Assembly (NCBI RefSeq): GCF_003932715.1
Contig: NZ_CP020700.1
Coordinates: 5,602,501 to 5,666,500, forward strand
Source of the DNA: Streptomyces tsukubensis
GTDB taxonomy: Bacteria; Actinomycetota; Actinomycetes; Streptomycetales; Streptomycetaceae
Direction: 5' to 3'
DNA length: 64,000 nucleotides
This document shows, piece by piece, positions 55,433 to 62,650 of the stretch (positions within the stretch are counted from its first letter, which is position 1; each line of letters opens with the position of its first letter). Below the pieces are notes generated by a model, which was not told where the DNA came from, searched no databases, and saw only the letters and a list, made by a program, of their open reading frames with translations. The translations under genes were made by a program, and so were the position numbers.

Positions 55433-56070
55433 TAGACCTCGCCGCCGATCGTGTTCCGCTCACTGGGCTGCACATAGACCAGGCCGTCGCCCTCGAAGCG
55501 GATCTGGAAGGCCTCGCCTCCGCCCTCGCCGACGAGGGTGCGGAAGGTGACGCCCGACTGGAAGTTCTGGCGCAGATCGCCCTGGTGGGCGACGTAGGCG
55601 CCGGGGTCGACGGAGAGGGGGTACTGCGGGGTGACCCGGAGCACCACCGCCGTGCCGTCCGACATGATCGCGGCCCGGCCGGTGCCCTCGACCGTGGTGG
55701 TGAAGAGTCCGTTGCCGCTCGCCCCGCCGCGCAGCCCGGTGAAGCTCGTCCCGGTGCGCAGCCCGCCGTCCGCCGCGAGGAGGTTGCTCGACTCGACGTA
55801 CAGCTTCTCGCCGTTCAGGGCGACCAGGCTGATCTCCGACGCCCGGTCGGCGAAGAAGCAGGTGCCCTCGCCCTTCACCTCCATCAGGGTCATCTGCTCG
55901 CCGGTGAGCCTGCGGGTCACCATGCCGCGGATGCCCTCACCGCCCCCGGACAGCTTCTTGAAGGCCATCCGGCCGTCGTACGCGACCATCGACCCGTTCT
56001 TCACTTTGACGGCGTCGCCGGCCAGATCGACCGCGAGCACTTTGCTCCCCTGGAGCCGGAAGGTTGCCAC
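55432..56070 (-). CDS. AIM24 family beta-sandwich protein, first gene of trio
   Basis: 212 residues from the GTG at 56070 (VATFRLQGSKVLAVDLAGD). Family features: VKNGSMVAYDGRMAFKKL, EGTCFFADRASEISLVAL, LYVESSNLLAADGGL, GNGLFTTTVEGTGRAAIM, VDPGAYVAHQGDLRQ. The open frame reaches 56187 but that part is basic low-complexity sequence. A TACCGT hexamer ends 6 bases before the GTG, so translation probably starts on a leaderless message. Divergent from the DUF3817 gene. Confidence 0.87.
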   Translation of the reverse strand: MATFRLQGSKVLAVDLAGDAVKVKNGSMVAYDGRMAFKKLSGGGEGIRGMVTRRLTGEQMTLMEVKGEGTCFFADRASEISLVALNGEKLYVESSNLLAADGGLRTGTSFTGLRGGASGNGLFTTTVEGTGRAAIMSDGTAVVLRVTPQYPLSVDPGAYVAHQGDLRQNFQSGVTFRTLVGEGGGEAFQIRFEGDGLVYVQPSERNTIGGEV

Positions 56071-56076
56071 CAGGCG

Positions 56077-56104
56077 ACGGTAACCGGCGCCGGCGGGCGG
56101 ACAA
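56077..56104 (-). promoter_or_regulatory. Candidate promoter of the AIM24 operon
   Basis: On the minus strand TTGTCC (56099-56104), 16 bases, TACCGT (56077-56082), ending 6 bases before the GTG start at 56070. Confidence 0.5.
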
Positions 56105-56261
56105 CAGGCCCCTGGGAACGATGCCCGCCGCACCGACCCCCGCACCGACCCCCACCCCGACCCCCACCCCGGACAAAGGCTCGGCAAAAGCGGCTGTCAG
56201 AATGGGGCCTGCGCTTGTGAGCGCGTTCACAAGATCGTCTCCCCGCAAAGGTGCACCCGCC

Positions 56262-56609
56262 GTGGACATCAAGACCGCCTCCGCCCTCCACCGCCTCCGG
56301 CTGATCTCGGCGCCCGAGGGCGCCTCCTTCGTCCTGCTGATCATCGCGTCGGTGCTCAAGCGCACGACGGACTTCAACGCGGTGCCCGCGCTCGGCATGA
56401 TCCACGGCATTCTGTTCATCATCTACGTCCTGTTCTGGGCCGACGCCTGGAACCGGACCCGCTGGGAGTTCAAGACCGCGGCGCTCTACTTCGTGCTGGC
56501 CGTCGTCCCGCTCGGCGGTTTCGTCGCGGAGCGCAAGCTGAAGCGTTCGGCGGAGGACGCGGTGATCGCCTCCCGCGCCCGCCGCGAAGGCGTGGTCGAC
56601 ACCGTCTGA
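56262..56609 (+). CDS. DUF3817 membrane protein, copy 1
   Basis: 115 residues with three membrane helices: APEGASFVLLIIASVLKR, ALGMIHGILFIIYVLFWAD and ALYFVLAVVPLGGFVAE, and the family motif MIHGILF. DUF3817 proteins are small actinobacterial membrane proteins of unknown role. The GTG at 56262 (VDIKTASALHRLRL) has AAAGGTG upstream; the frame is open to 56064 but overlaps the opposite promoter and is low-complexity (PTPAPTPTPTPTP). Confidence 0.8.
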   Translation: MDIKTASALHRLRLISAPEGASFVLLIIASVLKRTTDFNAVPALGMIHGILFIIYVLFWADAWNRTRWEFKTAALYFVLAVVPLGGFVAERKLKRSAEDAVIASRARREGVVDTV

Positions 56610-56621
56610 GACGGCCGGCCC

Positions 56622-56658
56622 GGGCCGTCCTCCGCGTTCGGTACGCGGAGGGCGGCCC
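56622..56658 (+). terminator. Terminator after DUF3817 copy 1
   Basis: GGGCCGTCCTCCGCG (56622-56636) pairs with CGCGGAGGGCGGCCC (56644-56658), one T-G wobble, 7-base loop. Confidence 0.8.
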
Positions 56659-56738
56659 TTCCGTGTTTCCGGGGACCGGCCCGTCCGGGACCGCCGTTCG
56701 AAGGGCGAGACGGGACGGACGCCGCCCTGACCAGTCGG

Positions 56739-56744
56739 TAGGGT
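56739..56744 (+). promoter_or_regulatory. Candidate -10 box of a leaderless MarR gene
   Basis: TAGGGT ends 7 bases before the GTG at 56752; no ribosome binding site is present in between. Confidence 0.45.
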
Positions 56745-56751
56745 CGGGGCC

Positions 56752-57261
56752 GTGTCCAAGCCGCTCAGCCTCTCCTTCGACCCCATCGCCCGCGCCGACG
56801 AGCTGTGGCGGCAGCGCTGGGGCCCGGTGCCGTCCATGGCGGCGATCACGTCGATCATGCGGGCGCACCAGATCCTGCTCGCCGAGGTCGACGCCGTGGT
56901 CAAGCCGTACGGACTGACCTTCGCCCGCTACGAGGCGCTGGTGCTGCTCACTTTCTCCAAGGCCGGGGAGCTGCCGATGTCCAAGATCGGCGAGCGGCTG
57001 ATGGTCCACCCCACCTCCGTGACCAACACCGTGGACCGGCTGGTCAGATCGGGTCTGGTGGCCAAGCGTCCCAATCCGAACGACGGGCGCGGCACCCTCG
57101 CCTCCATCACCCCCAAGGGCCGGGACGTCGTCGAGGCGGCCACCCGGGACCTGATGGCGATGGACTTCGGGCTCGGCGCGTACGACGCCGAGGAGTGCGC
57201 CGAGATCTTCGCGATGCTGCGCCCGCTGCGGGTGGCGGCCGAAGATTTCGACGAGGAGTGA
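56752..57261 (+). CDS. MarR family regulator, second in the window
   Basis: 169 residues. Winged helix: YGLTFARYEALVLLTFSKAG, LPMSKIGERLMVHPTSVTNT, VDRLVRSGLVAKRPNPNDGRG. The C-terminus is acidic. It lies between two DUF3817 genes and upstream of icmA, so these are candidate targets; the 22-bp palindrome before icmA would suit a dimeric regulator. The transcript is probably leaderless. Confidence 0.87.
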   Translation: MSKPLSLSFDPIARADELWRQRWGPVPSMAAITSIMRAHQILLAEVDAVVKPYGLTFARYEALVLLTFSKAGELPMSKIGERLMVHPTSVTNTVDRLVRSGLVAKRPNPNDGRGTLASITPKGRDVVEAATRDLMAMDFGLGAYDAEECAEIFAMLRPLRVAAEDFDEE

Positions 57262-57338
57262 CGAGGAGTGACGAGGGGGGCGCCCTTGCGGCGGAGGGGG
57301 CTGGACACCCCGCCCGCAGGGTGGTATCCGCGCCCGGA

Positions 57339-57344
57339 TAGGCT
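57339..57344 (+). promoter_or_regulatory. Candidate -10 box of leaderless DUF3817 gene
   Basis: TAGGCT ends 7 bases before the ATG at 57352. Confidence 0.45.
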
Positions 57345-57351
57345 CGGCGCC

Positions 57352-57678
57352 ATGAAACAAACCGTGCTGACCCGCTACCGGGTGATGGCGTACATCACCG
57401 CCGTCTGGCTGCTGGTGTTCACCGGCGCCATCGTGCTGAAGTACGGCTTCAGCACCGGCGACACCATGGTGATCTCGCAGATCCACGGCATTCTCTTCAT
57501 CGTGTACGTGATCTTCGCCTTCGATCTGGGCTCCAAGGCGAAGTGGGGCTTCGGCAAGCTGCTCTGGGTGCTGGTGGTCGGCTGCATTCCGGTGGCCTCC
57601 TTCTTCGTCGAGCCGAAGATCACCAGGGAGACCCGGGCGCTGATCGACGGCCCGGCCCCGCAGCCCGTCAAGGCGTAA
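57352..57678 (+). CDS. DUF3817 membrane protein, copy 2
   Basis: 108 residues, three membrane helices (VMAYITAVWLLVFTGAIVL, ISQIHGILFIVYVIFAFDL, LLWVLVVGCIPVASFFVE) and the same IHGILF core as the gene at 56262. The two copies differ clearly, so the duplication is old. The start is the ATG at 57352; the upstream open frame is promoter. Confidence 0.82.
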   Translation: MKQTVLTRYRVMAYITAVWLLVFTGAIVLKYGFSTGDTMVISQIHGILFIVYVIFAFDLGSKAKWGFGKLLWVLVVGCIPVASFFVEPKITRETRALIDGPAPQPVKA

Positions 57679-57715
57679 GGCCTCCGCCGCTTCCGCCGGG
57701 GGCCGGATTCACCCG

Positions 57716-57744
57716 GACGCCGCACGTTTCATCCGTGCGGCGTC
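57716..57744 (+). terminator. Terminator after DUF3817 copy 2
   Basis: GACGCCGCACG (57716-57726) pairs perfectly with CGTGCGGCGTC (57734-57744), 7-base loop. Confidence 0.8.
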
Positions 57745-57756
57745 GGCTCATCGACT

Positions 57757-57778
57757 TTTACTAGGACGTCCTAGTAAA
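57757..57778. promoter_or_regulatory. Perfect 22-bp palindrome in the icmA promoter
   Basis: TTTACTAGGAC (57757-57767) and its exact reverse complement GTCCTAGTAAA (57768-57778). It fills the space between a possible -35 TCGACT (57751-57756) and a -10 TAAATT (57775-57780), which ends 6 bases before the icmA ATG. A repressor bound here would block transcription. Confidence 0.85.
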
Positions 57779-57786
57779 TTGGAAGC

Positions 57787-59487
57787 ATGGACGCTCACGC
57801 GATCGAGGAGGGCCGCCGGCGCTGGCAGGCCCGCTACGACAAGGCCCGCAAGCGCGACGCGGACTTCACCACGCTCTCCGGGGATCCGGTCGAGCCGGTC
57901 TACGGGCCCCGGCCCGGCGACGCCTACGAGGGATTCGAGCGGATCGGCTGGCCCGGCGAGTACCCCTTCACCCGGGGGCTCCACCCGACCGGCTATCGCG
58001 GCCGGACCTGGACCATCCGCCAGTTCGCGGGCTTCGGCAACGCCGAGCAGACCAATGAGCGCTACAAGATGATCCTGGCCGCGGGCGGCGGCGGGCTCTC
58101 CGTGGCGTTCGACATGCCCACCCTGATGGGCCGGGACTCCGACGATCCGCGCTCCCTCGGCGAGGTCGGCCACTGCGGGGTCGCGATCGACTCGGCCGCC
58201 GATATGGAAGTCCTCTTCCAGGACATCCCGCTCGGTGATGTGACGACGTCGATGACGATCAGCGGGCCCGCGGTCCCCGTCTTCTGCATGTACCTGGTCG
58301 CCGCGGAGCGTCAGGGCGTCGATCCCGCCGTACTGAACGGCACCCTCCAGACCGATATCTTCAAGGAGTACATCGCCCAGAAGGAGTGGCTCTTCCAGCC
58401 CGAGCCGCATCTGCGGCTGATCGGCGATCTGATGGAGCACTGCGCGGCCGGTATCCCCGCGTACAAGCCGCTCTCGGTCTCCGGCTACCACATCCGCGAG
58501 GCCGGGGCGACGGCCGCACAGGAGCTGGCGTACACCCTCGCCGACGGCTTCGGCTACGTCGAGCTGGGGCTCAGCCGCGGCCTCGACGTGGACACGTTCG
58601 CACCCGGGCTCTCCTTCTTCTTCGACGCCCACCTCGACTTCTTCGAGGAGATCGCCAAGTTCCGGGCGGCCCGGCGGATCTGGGCGCGCTGGCTGCGCGA
58701 CGTCTACGGCGCCCGGAGCGACAAGGCGCAGTGGCTGCGCTTCCACACCCAGACCGCGGGTGTCTCGCTGACCGCGCAGCAGCCGTACAACAACGTCGTA
58801 CGGACCGCGGTCGAGGCGCTGTCGGCGGTCCTCGGCGGCACCCAGTCCCTGCACACCAACGCCCTCGACGAGACCCTCGCCCTGCCCAGCGCGCAGGCGG
58901 CGGAGATCGCCCTGCGCACCCAGCAGGTGCTCATGGAGGAGACGGGGGTCGCCAATGTCGCCGATCCGCTCGGCGGCTCCTGGTACGTGGAGCAGCTCAC
59001 CGACCGCATCGAGGCCGACGCGGAGAAGATCTTCGAGCAGATCAGGGAGCGGGGCCGCCGGGCCCACCCCGACGGACGGCATCCGATCGGGCCGATGACC
59101 TCGGGCATCCTGCGGGGCATCGAGGACGGCTGGTTCACCGGGGAGATCGCGGAATCCGCCTTCCGCTACCAGCGGGCGCTGGAGAAGGGCGAGAAGCGGG
59201 TCGTCGGCGTCAATGTGCACCACGGTTCGGTCACCGGCGATCTGGAGATCCTGCGGGTCGGCCACGAGGTGGAGCGGGACCAGGTACGGATCCTGGCCGA
59301 CCGGAGGGCCGGACGGAACGACGCCCGGGTGCGGTCCGCGATCGGGGCGATGCTGACCGCGGCCCGCGACGGATCGAACATGATCGGCCCGATGCTGGAC
59401 GCGGTACGGGCGGAGGCGACGCTCGGCGAGATCTGCGACGCCCTGCGGGACGAGTGGGGTACGTACACGGAGCCGCCGGGCTTCTGA
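57787..59487 (+). CDS. icmA: Isobutyryl-CoA mutase, large (substrate-binding) subunit
   Basis: Adenosylcobalamin-dependent enzyme that interconverts isobutyryl-CoA and n-butyryl-CoA; it works with a separate small B12-binding subunit encoded elsewhere. 566 residues, all TIM barrel with no cobalamin domain. Two positions decide the substrate: methylmalonyl-CoA mutase has Tyr and Arg, here Phe80 (IRQFAGFG) and Gln198 (YIAQKEW), the pair typical of IcmA. Other conserved segments: [50 protein letters not shown]. The ATG at 57787 follows a palindromic operator. MeaB at 48459 and the adenosyltransferase at 27909 are functional partners. Confidence 0.93.
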   Translation: MDAHAIEEGRRRWQARYDKARKRDADFTTLSGDPVEPVYGPRPGDAYEGFERIGWPGEYPFTRGLHPTGYRGRTWTIRQFAGFGNAEQTNERYKMILAAGGGGLSVAFDMPTLMGRDSDDPRSLGEVGHCGVAIDSAADMEVLFQDIPLGDVTTSMTISGPAVPVFCMYLVAAERQGVDPAVLNGTLQTDIFKEYIAQKEWLFQPEPHLRLIGDLMEHCAAGIPAYKPLSVSGYHIREAGATAAQELAYTLADGFGYVELGLSRGLDVDTFAPGLSFFFDAHLDFFEEIAKFRAARRIWARWLRDVYGARSDKAQWLRFHTQTAGVSLTAQQPYNNVVRTAVEALSAVLGGTQSLHTNALDETLALPSAQAAEIALRTQQVLMEETGVANVADPLGGSWYVEQLTDRIEADAEKIFEQIRERGRRAHPDGRHPIGPMTSGILRGIEDGWFTGEIAESAFRYQRALEKGEKRVVGVNVHHGSVTGDLEILRVGHEVERDQVRILADRRAGRNDARVRSAIGAMLTAARDGSNMIGPMLDAVRAEATLGEICDALRDEWGTYTEPPGF

Positions 59488-59656
59488 GAGGCGGTACGAC
59501 CCGGGCCCGGCCCCATGGCAGCTGCAGCCGCAGAGCCGTACGGTACGGCCGGTCCGGGCCCGCTCCGGGCGGCCGCGGGCGCCCCCGGTGGTCCGCGCAC
59601 CGTGCATTTCGGGCCGTGCTTTTCACTTGCGCGGGCCGAGGGGGGAGGATGTACCC

Positions 59657-60628
59657 ATGCAGCCTAGGAACATGTCCATGAGCGGTGTCGTCGACCTCGC
59701 CGCAGTGAAGGCGGCCGGTGAGGCCAAGGTCAAGGCGGAGCAGGCCCGTGCCGAGGCCGCACGCCAGGGCGGCGGCGCGGCCGTCGCCCCCTCCAGTCTG
59801 GTGATCGACGTCGACGAGGCGGGCTTCGAGCAGGAAGTCCTCCAGCGGTCGGCCGAGGTCCCGGTCGTCCTCGACTTCTGGGCCGAGTGGTGCCAGCCCT
59901 GCAAGCAGCTCGGCCCCCTCCTGGAGAAGCTGGCCCTGGAGTACAACGGCCGGTTCGTGCTCGCCAAGATCGACGTCGACGCCAACCAGCTGCTGATGCA
60001 GCAGTTCGGTATCCAGGGCATCCCGGCGGTCTTCGCCGTGGTCGCGGGCCAGGCGCTGCCGCTCTTCCAGGGCGCCGCCCCGGAGCAGCAGATCCGGGCC
60101 ACCCTGGACCAGCTGATCGAGGTCGCCGAGCAGCGCTTCGGTCTGACCGGAATCGCCGTCGACGCGGACGCCGAAGACGCCCCCGCCGAGGAGCAGGCGG
60201 CGCCGCCCGGACCGTACGACGCCCTGCTGGCGGCGGCCGTCGACGCACTGGACGCGGGTGACTTCGCGGGCGCGGTGCGGGCCTACCAGAACGTCCTCTC
60301 GGACGACCCCGGCAATACGGAGGCCAAGCTCGGGCTCGCGCAGGCGGATCTGCTGGGCCGGGTGAAGGACCTGAACCCGCAGCGGGTGCGCGAGGAAGCC
60401 GCGGCCCGGCCCGAGGACGTCACCGCCCAGATCGCGGCGGCCGATCTGGACCTCGTCGGCGGCCATGTCGAGGACGCCTTCGGCCGGCTCGTCGAGACGG
60501 TCCGGCGGACCCGCGGCGAGGAGCGGGACGCGGCCCGGCTGCGGCTGCTGGAGCTGTTCGAAGTGGTCGGCGGGGACGACCCCCGGGTCACGGCGGCGCG
60601 CTCGGCGCTGGCGCGCGCCCTCTACTGA
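59657..60628 (+). CDS. Thioredoxin-TPR protein, CnoX/YbbN-like
   Basis: 323 residues: a ~45-residue Ala-rich start, a thioredoxin domain (residues ~50-155) with active-site FWAEWCQPCK (Cys79, Cys82), and a C-terminal TPR-like region (residues ~215-323: DALLAAAVDALDAGDFAGAVRAYQNVLSDDPG). The CxxC is intact, so it may be a redox chaperone or disulfide reductase in the cytoplasm. The ATG at 59657 has GGAGG 8 bases upstream; the frame extends to 59588 without signals. Confidence 0.9.
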   Translation: MQPRNMSMSGVVDLAAVKAAGEAKVKAEQARAEAARQGGGAAVAPSSLVIDVDEAGFEQEVLQRSAEVPVVLDFWAEWCQPCKQLGPLLEKLALEYNGRFVLAKIDVDANQLLMQQFGIQGIPAVFAVVAGQALPLFQGAAPEQQIRATLDQLIEVAEQRFGLTGIAVDADAEDAPAEEQAAPPGPYDALLAAAVDALDAGDFAGAVRAYQNVLSDDPGNTEAKLGLAQADLLGRVKDLNPQRVREEAAARPEDVTAQIAAADLDLVGGHVEDAFGRLVETVRRTRGEERDAARLRLLELFEVVGGDDPRVTAARSALARALY

Positions 60629-60660
60629 CGTACCGTCATGGCCCGTTGCGGGCCGGGGTG

Positions 60661-60698
60661 AACGGCGGCGGTACGGGATCACGTACCGTCGCCGTTTT
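60661..60698 (+). terminator. Intrinsic terminator with T-run
   Basis: AACGGCGGCGGTACG (60661-60675) pairs with CGTACCGTCGCCGTT (60682-60696), one wobble pair, and is followed by further Ts (TTTT at 60695-60698). It ends the thioredoxin-TPR gene. Confidence 0.88.
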
Positions 60699-60757
60699 GG
60701 CAGCGCGGTGACAAAGGACCGCCGCACTTTACTAAAACTTGGCAAAGGCGACTGCTG

Positions 60758-60770
60758 TTACTCGCAGTAA
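60758..60770. promoter_or_regulatory. Inverted repeat TTACT-CGC-AGTAA
   Basis: Perfect 5-base arms with 3-base centre, in the gap upstream of the DUF6230 gene; related in its TTACT half-site to the palindrome at 60886. Confidence 0.45.
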
Positions 60771-60885
60771 ACCGGCTGTGGCCCTCCGCCCGGTTTTCTC
60801 CTTCTTTCGCCCGGTCCGGCGCCCGGGGCCGCCCCACCCTGTGTCGCCGCACAGCACGCTGAGGTGTCGTTGTGGCCATCGGTTG

Positions 60886-60901
60886 GTTACTAGTCGGTAA
60901 C
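60886..60901. promoter_or_regulatory. Inverted repeat GTTAC-TAGTCG-GTAAC
   Basis: 16-base inverted repeat with 5-base arms, 353 bases before the DUF6230 start. Together with TTACT-CGC-AGTAA it suggests a regulator with TTACT-like half sites. Confidence 0.5.
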
Positions 60902-61253
60902 GACCCCCCTTGTGTCAAGGCGTGGAATGCACGACGATCGGCCACGCTCGGTCCACTACCGCACCGTGCCTCCGTGCCCGCGGTAGCTGGGTCCCCACCG
61001 GGCCGGCCGGCGGCGCGCCGGACGAGGACAGGGGGGTTCCCGTCGTACGCCGGGGCCTGTCCGACCCGAGGCCGCAACCGATCCGTCGGACGCGGCAGCG
61101 GTTGTCGCTCGGGGGTGATCGCCGGTGGTCCGGACGCGGTACGCGCCCGGCGGCGCGGGCGCTCTCCTTCCCGAGGACGTAGCACTTCTCCCATCTCCGG
61201 ACGGGCGTTCGGCGCCGTGCCGGAGGTGGTACGTCCGAGAAGGAGGAACAGTC

Positions 61254-61919
61254 ATGGAGTCTGTGGCTCGTGGCGGAACCAGATGGAAGCGGTTCGCCAT
61301 AGTCATGGTGCCGAGTGTGGCCGCGACGGCCGCGATCGGTGTCGGCCTGGCACAGGGGGCGCTCGCGGCGTCCTTCGCGGTGTCGGGCCAGGAGTTCAAG
61401 GTCAGTGCCGCTTCCCTCGACGGTCAGGGGTTCGCTCAGTACGGCGGAGTCGTCGACGGGTATGTGGAGCTGGAGGGGGACCGGAAGGTCAAGCGTCCGG
61501 TGATGATCTCCACCTTCAAGTCCGCGACCATCGAGGACATGTGCCAGTCGGTGGTCCTGGACCTGCCGTTCCTGGGGGCGTTCACCCTCCGGCTGGACGC
61601 GGGAGGCCCCGGCTCGTCGGTCACGGCCCAGAACCTCTATCTGGACGTGTCCGAGCTCAGGGCCAAGGTCGCCCAGTTCGGCAATATCGACATCGGTATC
61701 GCGGCCCGGCACACGGACCAGGGCGAGCCGGGGGGCAAGGGTCCCGTCGTCAAGGACAACATCAGCCCCAACGGGTTCGCCCAGCAGGCCGATGAGGCGT
61801 ATCTGACCGAGGTGGAGCAGAAGACGTGGTCCACCACGGCCGGCACCTTCACGCTCGGTGGTCTGAGCATGAAGCTGAAGAAGGGATCCGGCAACGGCAA
61901 CGAGTGCTTCACGGGCTAG
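61254..61919 (+). CDS. DUF6230 family membrane-anchored/exported protein
   Basis: 221 residues. A basic start (ARGGTRWKRF) and one hydrophobic helix (AIVMVPSVAATAAIGVGLAQ, residues ~19-38) ending at GALAASF, then an external beta-rich domain (FAVSGQEFKVSAASLDGQGFAQYGG..., read in segments) with a single Cys pair (Cys104 region MCQSV and the C-terminal ECFTG). The gene has the best ribosome site of the region, AAGGAGGA at 6 bases, so it may be made in quantity. It belongs to a family known only as DUF6230, always near DUF6114 genes in streptomycetes as I recall. Confidence 0.78.
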   Translation: MESVARGGTRWKRFAIVMVPSVAATAAIGVGLAQGALAASFAVSGQEFKVSAASLDGQGFAQYGGVVDGYVELEGDRKVKRPVMISTFKSATIEDMCQSVVLDLPFLGAFTLRLDAGGPGSSVTAQNLYLDVSELRAKVAQFGNIDIGIAARHTDQGEPGGKGPVVKDNISPNGFAQQADEAYLTEVEQKTWSTTAGTFTLGGLSMKLKKGSGNGNECFTG

Positions 61920-62059
61920 GACCTCGTCTTCCGGGTCGGCCGGACCGGCACGATCCGGAAGCGAGGGCCCGGTGTCCGGGCGGGTGGTGACACCGGTGCG
62001 GCTGTGACCGCCCGCCGAACTCTCCACTCAGTAACACCAGTTCCAGGGAGCTGTTTTCC

Positions 62060-62650
62060 ATGAGCGCCGACTCCATGGCCACCGGGCAGAACGAACACGT
62101 CCTCCGCGTCCTTCTGCGGCGGTTCCGTAACTGGCGGTGGCAGCGGCCGTTCTGGGCGGGGCTGTTCACCATGCTCGGCGGCGTTCCGATCGCCTACTTC
62201 CCCTATGCCACCCTGAGCGTGGGGAACGTCACGCTGTCCATGTCGACCACGGCGGGCGCCGGATCCCTGATCATCGGCGTGCTGCTGGTCACCCTGGGCT
62301 TCACGATGTGGTTCCACCACATCGTCCGGGTGTTCGCCGGTATCGCCGCGATCCTGCTGGCCCTGATCTCCATCCCGGTCGCCAACCTCGGCGGCTTCGG
62401 CATGGGTTTCCTGCTCGCGCTGGTGGGCGGTGCGCTCTCCGTCGCGTGGGCGCCGGGCGAGCCCGTCCTCCCGGCGGCCGTCCCACCCCACACCGCGGGG
62501 GAGGTTCCAGCACCCCCCGCCGTATCCGTACCGCCGCAAGCGGGCCCCCCGGTGCCGCCCGCGGGTCCGGCCGTCCCGGCCGGGCAGTCCGAGATCTCCC
62601 GGGAGGCCGTCGCCACCGAACCGGACGGCGGGAGGAACAGTGCAGGGTGA
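62060..62650 (+). CDS. DUF6114 family membrane protein
   Basis: 196 residues. Cytoplasmic start (RVLLRRFRNWRWQRPF), four membrane helices (FWAGLFTMLGGVPIAYF, AGAGSLIIGVLLVTLGF, VRVFAGIAAILLALISIPV, GMGFLLALVGGALSVAW), and a Pro-rich cytoplasmic tail (PPAVSVPPQAGPPVPPAG). ATG at 62060 with GGGAG upstream. Its end overlaps the next gene by 11 bases, so the two are translationally coupled. Function unknown. Confidence 0.8.
   Translation: MSADSMATGQNEHVLRVLLRRFRNWRWQRPFWAGLFTMLGGVPIAYFPYATLSVGNVTLSMSTTAGAGSLIIGVLLVTLGFTMWFHHIVRVFAGIAAILLALISIPVANLGGFGMGFLLALVGGALSVAWAPGEPVLPAAVPPHTAGEVPAPPAVSVPPQAGPPVPPAGPAVPAGQSEISREAVATEPDGGRNSAG

Larger units (their letters stand above)
60629..61253 (+). other. 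Gene-free region with palindromes upstream of the DUF6230 gene
   Basis: 625 bases, the longest gap in the window. It has a terminator (60661-60698) and two inverted repeats (60758-60770 and 60886-60901) in locally AT-richer DNA, then GC-rich leader to the ribosome site AAGGAGGA at 61240-61247. A minus-strand frame 60679-61194 exists but looks random (Arg/Pro/Gly-rich) and overlaps these elements. Confidence 0.55.

Noticed and set aside
60679..61194. 171-codon minus-strand frame in the 625-base gap
   Set aside because: Arg/Pro/Gly-rich, no ribosome site, and it overlaps a terminator and two palindromes.
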